Source: Lachnospiraceae bacterium (GTDB taxonomy: Bacteria; Bacillota; Clostridia; Lachnospirales; Lachnospiraceae). Taken from it: a stretch of 12,427 bases of DNA. The stretch covers positions 28,103 through 40,529 of the forward strand of contig DPJQ01000020.1 of NCBI GenBank assembly GCA_003542935.1, read 5' to 3'. Under the pieces are notes generated by a model that did no database searches, was not told the DNA's origin, and was given only the letters and a program-made list of their open reading frames with translations. Positions 1 through 6,065 of this stretch are shown here, in pieces. The stretch's first letter is position 1. Each line of letters begins with the position of its first letter. A program made the position numbers and the translations under genes.

Positions 1-1222
1 AGCCGTAGCTCTCCTCAAAACCGAACAGGTAGGTGCCTACACCGGTGGTCTCATACTGGAGGATCTGCTGGCCGATGTACTTAAAACCTGTCAACACTTC
101 CTTGAATCCGATGCCATAGCCTTTGGCGATGGCAGCAGCCAGATTGGAGGACACGATGGTCGAAACCAGCATACCGTCTTCCGGCAGCCCTCTAAGGGCC
201 TTTCTCTGGCTCAACTCGTAGTTTGCCAGCAGGCAGCCCGACATATTTCCGGTCAGGCAGTGGTACTCACCGTTCTTGTCCCGCACCCGCACGCCGAGAC
301 GGTCCGCATCGGGATCCGTAGCCAGCACCAAATCGGCCTTCATCTCCTCGGCCATCTTGAGGCCCAGGGTAAATGCCTCGTCGGACTCGGGGTTCGGGTA
401 GCTGACCGTGGGGAATTCACCGTCGGGCAGCTCCTGCTCCGGCACCACGTACACATGCTCAAATCCCAGCTCCTTTAACACCCTCCGGGCCGGGATATTG
501 CCTGTGCCATGCAGAGGCGTATAGATGATCTTCATATCCTTTGCCACTTCCCGGATCGCATCCATATGCAGCACCTGGCTCTTTAATTCCTCGATATAGG
601 GATCGTCCACATCGGCACCGATCACCACATACAAACCGGCGGCCACGGCGGCATCCTTGTCCATGGTCTTTACATCATTGTAATCCGTCACTTTTTTCAC
701 CTCATCCATGATTCCCGTATCATGGGGCGGGGTGATCTGGGCGCCGTCCTCCCAGTAAACCTTGTAGCCGTTGTACTCCGGCGGGTTGTGGCTGGCAGTG
801 ATATTGATACCGGCGATACAGCCCAGTTTGCGGACTGCGTAGGACAGCTCCGGCGTAGGCCTCAAAGACTCAAAAATATAGGCTTTGATCCCGTTGGCCG
901 CCAGACACAGGGCTGCCTCATTGGCAAACTCCGGAGACATGCGGCGGGAATCATAAGCAATCGCCACGCCCTTCTTCTGCCCGTTCACTGCGGCGATATA
1001 ATTTGCCAGGCCCTGGGTGGTCTTGCGGACTACGTAGATATTCATACGGTTCGTCCCTGCGCCGATGATACCGCGCAGGCCCGCCGTACCAAATTGTAGA
1101 TCCATGTAAAAGCGTTCCTTGATCTCATTCTCATCATCGGCGATAGCCCTGAGTTCATCCTTTGTCTTTTCGTCAAAATACGGGTTTTGCAACCACGATT
1201 CATAGATTTCCTTATAATCCAT
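1..1222 (-). CDS. Phosphoglucomutase/phosphomannomutase, alpha-D-phosphohexomutase family (3' end cut by window edge)
   Basis: Cytoplasmic enzyme interconverting hexose 1- and 6-phosphates, feeding glycolysis or cell-envelope sugar nucleotide synthesis. 407 residues are visible; relatives of this type are about 570, so the C-terminal phosphate-binding domain lies outside the window. Seen: the N-terminal FGTAGLRG motif (residues 44-51), the active-site serine loop TASHNPPEYNGYK (142-154, phosphoserine S144), the metal-binding loop DPDADR (303-308), and the sugar-binding GFEESYG (401-407) exactly at the cut. The ATG at 1222 is chosen because an AGGAGGT ribosome binding site lies 8 bases upstream (1231-1237). 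It is 71 bases downstream of the CotS-like gene on the same strand. The motif set fits the PgcA-like, Firmicute type of glucose/mannose mutase; which sugar is preferred cannot be told from the sequence. Confidence 0.95.
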   Translation of the reverse strand, partial: MDYKEIYESWLQNPYFDEKTKDELRAIADDENEIKERFYMDLQFGTAGLRGIIGAGTNRMNIYVVRKTTQGLANYIAAVNGQKKGVAIAYDSRRMSPEFANEAALCLAANGIKAYIFESLRPTPELSYAVRKLGCIAGINITASHNPPEYNGYKVYWEDGAQITPPHDTGIMDEVKKVTDYNDVKTMDKDAAVAAGLYVVIGADVDDPYIEELKSQVLHMDAIREVAKDMKIIYTPLHGTGNIPARRVLKELGFEHVYVVPEQELPDGEFPTVSYPNPESDEAFTLGLKMAEEMKADLVLATDPDADRLGVRVRDKNGEYHCLTGNMSGCLLANYELSQRKALRGLPEDGMLVSTIVSSNLAAAIAKGYGIGFKEVLTGFKYIGQQILQYETTGVGTYLFGFEESYG

Positions 1223-1280
1223 GTATTCCTACCTCCTGCGTTTTCTATAGCCCGAAATTTTTCCCGGGTATCTCGTCACC

Positions 1281-1309
1281 ATTATATACCATATTACTGA
1301 AAAAATAAA
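1281..1309 (-). promoter_or_regulatory. Candidate promoter for the phosphoglucomutase gene
   Basis: On the minus strand a perfect TATAAT (-10) sits at 1286-1281, about 60 bases before the start codon at 1222. The expected -35 position (1309-1304) reads TTATTT, a poor match to TTGACA, so this is a weak or activator-dependent candidate. It overlaps the 3' end of the CotS-like gene. No convincing terminator lies between the two genes, so read-through is also possible. Confidence 0.3.
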
Positions 1310-2277
1310 TCAGAAAAGAGGAAATTTATAAAATACTGCCAATTATCCTGCTGTTTCAGGATTTTATGTATTTTTTCCATATTTTTCCTTGGCGGTATGC
1401 TTTTCGAACTCTGCATATAATAATTGACCAGTTTCCAACTCTTCCAGGGATAGGACAAACGCAGCATCAGATCTGTGATATCCATTTCGTCAAGGGGACG
1501 GATGGCACTGTACCAGCGCACCATATGAACGCCAAGCTGACGATTCCAGTCATTTTTTTCCAGAATTTTACGCATAAATTGATAGAGATCTGCAGTGGTC
1601 CGGTCAAAATTCCAACGCCCAAATCCGGTAAGCACCGTCTGGCCGCCGGCAAACAGCACATTATGCTGGGTATAATCGCCATGACAAACCGACATCTCGC
1701 CGTTTTCCACCGCATATCCCGACGCATGCTCCGCCATGCGCGCCACGGCCTCCTCACCCTGGCGGATCATATCATCAATCCGGCTATACAAAGTCTCCTC
1801 AAATTCATTCTTACTCTTCTTTTTGCGCAGGTAAGTAGCCGCGCGCCTGAGCTCCCGGTTATGGCGGCAGCATTCGTCGTAAAGCAGCGGCGGAGCATAC
1901 TGCGCCTGATAGGGGATCTGCACTGTGTTATGTAATCGGGCAAGAACTTCCGTGCCTTTGCGAATATCCTGTTTGGCATGGGTATCACACTCCCGGGCCC
2001 GATACCAATTCCGCAGAATATAAACGGTGCCTGCCCTGTCACGACTGTACAGCTCCCCCTCCTGATTAGGCAGCAGCAGGTCGGTGAGGGCCACACCTCC
2101 ATCTTCCGCCCGCTCCTGAATCAGCTTTTGCCAGATGAGTTTCTGCACCGATCCGGTATACTCCTGCAGGATTTTTAATTCCTCCCCTGTATCGCATATC
2201 CAGGAACCACGCCCCCGGATCAGGTTATCCGTCTGAATGCCGTACTGCTCCAGTACTTCAAGTTCATATCGATACAA
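1294..2277 (-). CDS. CotS-like spore coat protein, kinase-like (APH/choline kinase fold)
   Basis: Member of the CotS/YutH/YtaA group of spore coat-associated proteins with an aminoglycoside-phosphotransferase-like kinase fold; substrate unknown. 327 residues from the chosen start, close to the roughly 330-350 of the family. Seen: a Brenner-type catalytic loop HGDYTQHN (residues 199-206), and the ADLYQFMRKILEK segment (229-241) typical of clostridial CotS relatives. Where the metal-binding DFG is expected the sequence reads TGFG (217-220), so the usual aspartate is missing. Start choice: a TTG at 2277-2275 has an AGGGGG ribosome binding site 7 bases upstream (2285-2290). The ATG at 2373 in the same frame has none, would add a 32-residue Phe/Leu-rich leader unlike the family, and lies upstream of the predicted sigma-E-like promoter. 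Whether it binds nucleotide or acts structurally in the coat is open. Confidence 0.82.
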   Translation of the reverse strand: MYRYELEVLEQYGIQTDNLIRGRGSWICDTGEELKILQEYTGSVQKLIWQKLIQERAEDGGVALTDLLLPNQEGELYSRDRAGTVYILRNWYRARECDTHAKQDIRKGTEVLARLHNTVQIPYQAQYAPPLLYDECCRHNRELRRAATYLRKKKSKNEFEETLYSRIDDMIRQGEEAVARMAEHASGYAVENGEMSVCHGDYTQHNVLFAGGQTVLTGFGRWNFDRTTADLYQFMRKILEKNDWNRQLGVHMVRWYSAIRPLDEMDITDLMLRLSYPWKSWKLVNYYMQSSKSIPPRKNMEKIHKILKQQDNWQYFINFLFSDLFFQ

Positions 2278-2313
2278 GCCCGTTCCCCCTTTTTCTCTTT
2301 TCCATTGCGTATT

Positions 2314-2342
2314 AATGTATGAAAAAAAAAGGAAAAATAGAA
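2314..2342 (-). promoter_or_regulatory. Sigma-E-like (mother-cell sporulation) promoter for the CotS-like gene
   Basis: On the minus strand TTCTATT (2342-2336), a 14-base spacer and CATACATT (2321-2314) match the Bacillus subtilis sigma-E pattern (KMATATT, 14-15 bases, CATACAnT) at 5 of 7 positions in the -35 and all fixed positions in the -10. Transcription would begin near 2307, giving a leader of about 30 bases that contains the ribosome binding site and the TTG start at 2277. The fit to a mother-cell-expressed coat gene is inference, but sequence and gene type agree. Confidence 0.5.
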
Positions 2343-2365
2343 GGAGACTTTGAAAATTCGTCTCC
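2322..2365 (-). terminator. Weak stem-loop followed by T-rich tract
   Basis: On the minus strand GGAGAC (2365-2360) and GTCTCC (2348-2343) form a 6-bp stem with an 11-base loop, followed by a T-rich tract that ends in nine T. It could stop minus-strand transcription leaking from the palindrome region before the CotS-like gene. The stem is short and the T tract also serves as the sigma-E-like promoter spacer, so the pairing may be incidental. Confidence 0.25.
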
Positions 2366-2387
2366 GGCTTCATTTACTTAATAGCCG

Positions 2388-2416
2388 TTGACTTATAGAC
2401 AGCAACCATATAATAT
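2388..2416 (+). promoter_or_regulatory. Sigma-A promoter for the ATPase/DUF234 remnant
   Basis: TTGACT (2388-2393) is followed after 17 bases by TAATAT (2411-2416). An overlapping perfect TATAAT (2409-2414) would give a 15-base spacer. The -10 lies inside the left arm of the palindrome at 2407-2451, so a protein bound there would block polymerase. It points at the plus-strand gene starting at 2467. Confidence 0.6.
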
Positions 2417-2451
2417 ACTCGTAAGTTACTAACTTACGAGTATATTATATG
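2407..2451. promoter_or_regulatory. 45-bp perfect palindrome, probable operator
   Basis: Two 22-base arms pair without mismatch around a single central C at 2429; the core reads CGTAAGTTACTAACTTACG. It is A/T rich at the outer ends and lacks a T tract, so it does not look like a terminator. It overlaps the -10 and transcription start region of the plus-strand promoter and ends just before the ribosome binding site (GAGGAGG, 2454-2460). The best reading is an operator for a dimeric (or paired-dimer) winged-helix repressor encoded elsewhere. Resemblance of the TAAGTTACTAACTTA core to HxlR-type sites is my impression and is not verified. Confidence 0.7.
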
Positions 2452-2466
2452 CCGAGGAGGACTCCT

Positions 2467-2971
2467 ATGTTTTACTGCCGTGAAGAAGAATTACGCACGA
2501 TGAATAAACGTTACGAAAAAAACAGTTCGAATGTATTGTCATATACGGAAGAAGACGCGTTCACCGAGCTATGATCGGGCGGTCAAATCATATTTTTCCG
2601 ATTATATGGGATTGATCTTTGAAAAAATGTGCCGGGAATATCTGCTGCGCTATGCGGGGGAACTTCCTTTTCCTCTCAGCGATGTGGGGCAGTGGTGGGG
2701 AACTGATCCCCATACACGGACAGAGATACAGATCGACATCGTGGGCATTCCTGTGGAAGGAAAAAAATACCTGATCGGCTCCTGCAAATACAGAAATGAA
2801 AAGATCGGCGTGGATGAACTGGAACTGCTGCGCAGATATGCCGCTGTTTTCCGAAAAGACGGACAATTCCACTATTACATTTTCTCCAAAAACGGCTTCA
2901 CCCCGTCCCTGCTGGAATCGGCAGCCGGGGGCGGGGTGACTCTGATCACGCTGGAAGCTCTGTACCGTTGA
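2467..2971 (+). pseudogene. ATPase/DUF234 family gene, internally deleted and frameshifted
   Basis: Full-length relatives (AAA-type ATPase_2 followed by DUF234, about 450-470 residues, common in Lachnospiraceae and archaea) begin MF-GRE-EL-LN-YE and end with a domain carrying IGQWWGT, QIDIVG and GSCKY. Here the ATG at 2467, behind a good GAGGAGG site, gives MFYCREEELRTMNKRYEK and then stops at 2574. The C-terminal DUF234 domain continues in another frame to the TGA at 2969-2971 with VGQWWGTDPHTRTEIQIDIVG and IGSCKYRNEKIGVDELELL. The Walker A/B ATPase core and about 300 codons in all are missing, and the junction lies between about 2530 and 2575. The in-frame ATG at 2531 has no ribosome binding site. 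The D-x-V plus S-C-K arrangement resembles a PD-(D/E)xK nuclease-like fold (inference). The 3' end is convergent with cca, 5 bases apart. Confidence 0.85.
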
Positions 2972-2976
2972 GGGTG

Positions 2977-4299
2977 TCACAGCCCCAGATACCCCAGCAA
3001 TGCCTCCTTCGTGTTTTTCTCCGGCTCCTCCAGCACAAGCGCCAGACAGTCTTTCAGCATGGCCCCCAGGCCGGGGCCTGCGGGGACGCCCCGGGCGGTG
3101 AGGTCGCGGCCGGTAACGGCCAGCTCCCGCAGGGATGTACAGTACCCCGCGGCCAGGGTCTCCTCATAGAGACGCTGTATATCCGCCAGCTTCTCAAGTT
3201 TCTCCTCCCGCTTATACTCACTCTGGGCCAGAACGTCGGCCCGCTGCACTTCCATATACAGGGGGAACATCTCCCGCCCCGTCACGGACAGCATGCGGCG
3301 GACGGCCGCCGACTCCGCCTCATAGCGGATATCGTGCCAGCGCACCAGGTTCACGACCTTCGTGACCGTGTCGTTGTCGAATTTCAGGCGGCGCAGGATC
3401 TCTCCCGCCAGGCTGGCGCTCTCCTCGCCGTGGCCGGGGAAATGGTCGATGCCGTCATCGCCGGTCTTTTTCGTTTCGGCTTTCCCCAGGTCATGGAGCA
3501 GCATGGCCAGCCGCAGTACTTTGTCTGCCCGGACGGCACAGAGGGCTTTCAGCGTATGCACACCCACCGTATCCATATGGTGAGGGGTGTGCTGGTACAC
3601 CCCCGCCGCCGCGTCAAATTCCGGCAGGACGGCGCCGGTGATGCCCGTTTCCCAGGCGATACCGATATATTCCGGGTGTCCGGAGATAAGAAGCTTCACC
3701 AGCTCCGCCTGAACCCGCTCCGCGCTGATCCTTTTCAGGGTCGGCGCAAGGCGGGTAAGGGCCTCCCTGGTAGATCCGTCAATGGTGAAATCGAGCTGGG
3801 CCGCAAACCGCACGGCCCGCATGATCCGCAGGGCATCCTCCCCGAAACGTTCCGCCGGATCACCCACACAGCGGACTATATGCCGCTGCAGATCGCCCAT
3901 GCCGCCGAACAGATCCACCAGGCCCCCCTCATCGTTGTAGGCCATGGCATTGATCGTGAAGTCCCGGCGCCGCAGATCCTCCCGGAGGCTCCGGGTGAAC
4001 ACCACCTCTTTCGGATGCCGGCCGTCCTCATACTCGCCGTCGATCCGGTAGGTCGTCACCTCAAAACCCCGGGATCCGATCAGCACGGTCACGGTGCCGT
4101 GCTGCAGCCCCGTATCCACCGTCCGGTTAAAAATCTGCTTCACCTCGCAGGGTGAAGCAGACGTTGTGATATCCCAGTCATCGGGCTCCCGCCCCAGGAT
4201 CCCGTCCCGGACACAGCCCCCGACCACATAGGCCTCAAAGCCGTGTTCTTTCAGTTTTTGGATGATCAGTCCGGCTCCCGCCGGTATTTTCAGCCTCAT
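2977..4299 (-). CDS. cca: CCA tRNA nucleotidyltransferase
   Basis: Adds or repairs the 3' CCA end of tRNAs from CTP and ATP, in the cytoplasm. 440 residues, normal for the class II bacterial enzyme with an HD domain. Seen: the nucleotidyltransferase signature GGCVRD (27-32) with the metal-binding DWD (41-43), motif RRDFTINAMA (111-120), the nucleotide-specificity region around EDALRIMRAVRFAAQL (154-169), and a metal-dependent phosphohydrolase HD motif in LLHDLGK (267-273) with HGEESA further on (290-295). The ATG at 4299-4297 overlaps the proS stop as TAATG, so translation is probably coupled; a GGGGA about 12 bases upstream is the only ribosome binding site. It is the second gene of the T-box-controlled proS-cca unit. 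Nothing is truncated. Confidence 0.96.
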   Translation of the reverse strand: MRLKIPAGAGLIIQKLKEHGFEAYVVGGCVRDGILGREPDDWDITTSASPCEVKQIFNRTVDTGLQHGTVTVLIGSRGFEVTTYRIDGEYEDGRHPKEVVFTRSLREDLRRRDFTINAMAYNDEGGLVDLFGGMGDLQRHIVRCVGDPAERFGEDALRIMRAVRFAAQLDFTIDGSTREALTRLAPTLKRISAERVQAELVKLLISGHPEYIGIAWETGITGAVLPEFDAAAGVYQHTPHHMDTVGVHTLKALCAVRADKVLRLAMLLHDLGKAETKKTGDDGIDHFPGHGEESASLAGEILRRLKFDNDTVTKVVNLVRWHDIRYEAESAAVRRMLSVTGREMFPLYMEVQRADVLAQSEYKREEKLEKLADIQRLYEETLAAGYCTSLRELAVTGRDLTARGVPAGPGLGAMLKDCLALVLEEPEKNTKEALLGYLGL

Positions 4300-5735
4300 T
4301 AATACGCACGTCCCCAGTAAACCATCTTCTTCGCCGGTTTGCCGCAGCAGACGCAGGTATCACCCACCTGCTCCTGATCAAAGGGAATGCAGCGGGACGT
4401 GGCCCCGGTATCCTCCTTGATCTTGTCCTCGCATTCCCGGCAGCCGCACCACATGGCTTTCACAAAGCCCGGCTTCGCATTAATGGTATCCACAAATTCC
4501 TGGTAATCCTTCGCCGCATAGGTGTGGGAATCCCTGTGGGCTCTGGCCCGTTCCAGCATATCCGCCTGGATCGTCACCAGAAGCTCCTGCACCTTTGCGG
4601 CCAGCTCATCCAGAGCCACCACGGTCTTCTCCCGGCTATCTCTGCGCACCAGCACGGCCTGGCCGTTCGCCAGATCCTTCGGGCCCAGCTCCACCCGGAG
4701 TGGAATGCCCCGCATCTCGGCCTCGGCAAATTTCCAGCCCGGACGGTTGTCCCTGTCGTCCAGCTTCACGCGCACGCCGGCCTGTTTTAATTCTTCAAAA
4801 ATGTTCCCGCAGGCTTCCAGCACGCCCTCTTTATGCTGCTGCACAGGGATCACGCACACCTGGACGGGGGCGCTCCTGGGCGGCAGCACCAGGCCGCTGT
4901 TGTCGCCGTGCACCATGATGATGGCACCGATTATACGGGTAGTGATCCCCCAGGATGTCTCATACACCGGCTTTAACTGGTTATCTTTATCGGTAAATTC
5001 CACGCCGAAGGCGCTGGCAAACCCGGAGCCGAAATTATGGCTGGTGCCGGACTGCAGAGCCTGGCCGTCATGCATCAGGGATTCGATGGTGTAGGTGGCC
5101 ACGGCCCCCGCAAATTTCTCCTTGTCCGTCTTCTGGCCGCGAACTACGGGGATCGCCAGCTCCTGCTCACAGAAATCCGCGTAGATGTTCAGCATCTGGA
5201 TCGTCCGCGCCTCGGCCTCCTCGGCGGTGGCGTGGATGGTGTGGCCCTCCTGCCACAGAAATTCCCTGGAGCGCAGGAAAGGCCTCGTTTCCTTCTCCCA
5301 ACGCACCACGCTGCACCACTGGTTATAAACCTTGGGCAAATCCCGGTACGACTGAATATCGTTTTTATAAAAATCGCAGAAAAGGGTTTCCGAAGTAGGT
5401 CTTACACACAGCCTTTCCTGCAAGGGCTGCATTCCCCCATGGGTTACCCACGCCACTTCCGGCGCAAAACCCTCCACGTGATCTTTTTCTTTCTCCAAAA
5501 GGCTCTCGGGAATAAACATGGGCATGTAGACATTCTGCACCCCCGTTTCCTTGAACATGGCGTCCAGCTGCGTCTGGATCAATTCCCAGATCGCATATCC
5601 CGCAGGCTTGATCGCCATGCACCCTTTCACACTCGTGTACCCGATGAGTTCCGCCTTCACCACCACGTCAGTATACCACTGTGCGAAGTCCTCCTCCATG
5701 GATGTGATCTGTTCCACCAGTTTTTTGTCTGCCAT
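4299..5735 (-). CDS. proS: Prolyl-tRNA synthetase, short archaeal/eukaryote-like type
   Basis: Charges tRNA-Pro with proline using ATP. 478 residues, the size of the form that lacks the inserted editing domain found in the E. coli type. Class II motifs are visible: VYMPMFIPESLL (motif 1 region, 69-80), RPFLRSREFLWQEGHT (motif 2, 151-166) and GLVLPPRSAPVQV (motif 3, 281-293). An anticodon-binding domain follows (about 290-400), then a C-terminal zinc-ribbon-like domain with cysteines 430, 432, 435, 449, 461, 463 and 464 and the characteristic final tyrosine. The start at 5735 is chosen because TAGGAGGAG lies just upstream (5741-5748); a TTG at 5777 in frame sits in the T-box terminator T tract and has no such site. 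Expression is controlled by the T-box leader upstream. The absence of an editing domain implies that alanine mischarging is cleared by other means (inference). Confidence 0.97.
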   Translation of the reverse strand: MADKKLVEQITSMEEDFAQWYTDVVVKAELIGYTSVKGCMAIKPAGYAIWELIQTQLDAMFKETGVQNVYMPMFIPESLLEKEKDHVEGFAPEVAWVTHGGMQPLQERLCVRPTSETLFCDFYKNDIQSYRDLPKVYNQWCSVVRWEKETRPFLRSREFLWQEGHTIHATAEEAEARTIQMLNIYADFCEQELAIPVVRGQKTDKEKFAGAVATYTIESLMHDGQALQSGTSHNFGSGFASAFGVEFTDKDNQLKPVYETSWGITTRIIGAIIMVHGDNSGLVLPPRSAPVQVCVIPVQQHKEGVLEACGNIFEELKQAGVRVKLDDRDNRPGWKFAEAEMRGIPLRVELGPKDLANGQAVLVRRDSREKTVVALDELAAKVQELLVTIQADMLERARAHRDSHTYAAKDYQEFVDTINAKPGFVKAMWCGCRECEDKIKEDTGATSRCIPFDQEQVGDTCVCCGKPAKKMVYWGRAY

Positions 5736-5770
5736 TTCTTCTCCTCCTATCTGTTTTTCCGGCTTCCCAA

Positions 5771-5821
5771 AAGACAAAACGCCGGATATCCCATCCCCGC
5801 TGCAGGGACCGGATATCCGGC
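5771..5821 (-). terminator. T-box intrinsic terminator
   Basis: GCCGGATATCC (5821-5811) pairs with GGATATCCGGC (5791-5781) in a perfect 11-bp stem, followed by GTTTTGTCTTTT. The upstream arm overlaps the end of the T-box sequence, so terminator and antiterminator exclude each other. Confidence 0.9.
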
Positions 5822-6030
5822 GGTACCACCCAAATTGACGCCTATGCGCCCTCTCGAAATCCGTTAACGCCGGACTTACGCTGTTTTCACAGGAACTCTG
5901 AGATCCGGTTCAAAATGCCGTGCGCAGACTCCTCCCACCCATGGAATCCTCTCTGGAGCGCCGATGCATTCCTACTATTCCTCTTCAACGTTACTTTCCG
6001 TATGGATAACATTTGAACTGTTGCTTCCGT
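5771..6030 (-). promoter_or_regulatory. T-box riboswitch leader, proline-responsive, upstream of proS-cca
   Basis: The minus strand carries the T-box sequence GGGTGGTACCG (5831-5821), which pairs with the free CCA end of uncharged tRNA, followed by the terminator helix. Further upstream are Stem I features: the AGGAATAGTAGG segment (about 5978-5967), CCAGAGAGGA near 5955, and on the 3' side of Stem I the specifier region GAACCGGATC (5911-5902), containing CCG, a proline codon, at 5908-5906 followed by a purine. A GTCCGGCGTTAACGGA stem (about 5874-5859) fits the stem III region. The exact specifier frame was chosen partly because proS follows. Uncharged tRNA-Pro should stabilise the antiterminator and switch on proS and cca. 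Confidence 0.92.
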
Positions 6031-6036
6031 TCTTTG

Positions 6037-6065
6037 ATCATAGGGGAATTTTACCGATTTGTCAA
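6037..6065 (-). promoter_or_regulatory. Sigma-A promoter of the proS-cca T-box unit
   Basis: On the minus strand TTGACA (6065-6060, perfect), a 17-base spacer and TATGAT (6042-6037, 5 of 6) form a strong vegetative promoter. Transcription would start near 6030. The -35 box lies inside the last codons of the YtvI-like gene (stop at 6053-6051), so the two units abut without a spacer. Confidence 0.85.

Noticed and set aside
1249..1270. Possible terminator between the CotS-like and phosphoglucomutase genes (CCCG with CGGG)
   Set aside because: Only four clear G-C pairs plus wobble pairs and no T tract on the relevant strand.
2278..2373. N-terminal extension of the CotS-like gene from the ATG at 2373
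   Set aside because: No ribosome binding site, Phe/Leu-rich sequence from a poly-T tract, upstream of the predicted promoter; not a credible signal peptide for a coat protein.
2531..2971. Stand-alone small gene encoding a DUF234 domain
   Set aside because: No ribosome binding site before the ATG at 2531, and the first residues do not match the family; it is better explained as the 3' part of a deleted ATPase gene.
2968..4155. 395-codon open frame on the plus strand opposite cca
   Set aside because: It is antisense to a fully recognisable cca gene, has no family motifs and an odd Gln/His/Pro-rich composition, and is explained by the G+C-rich codon use of cca.
5736..5777. TTG start for proS at 5777
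   Set aside because: It lies in the T tract of the T-box terminator without a ribosome binding site; the ATG at 5735 has a strong one.
5037..5867. 276-codon open frame on the plus strand opposite proS and the T-box
   Set aside because: It is antisense to proS and runs through the T-box terminator; no motif and no ribosome binding site logic.
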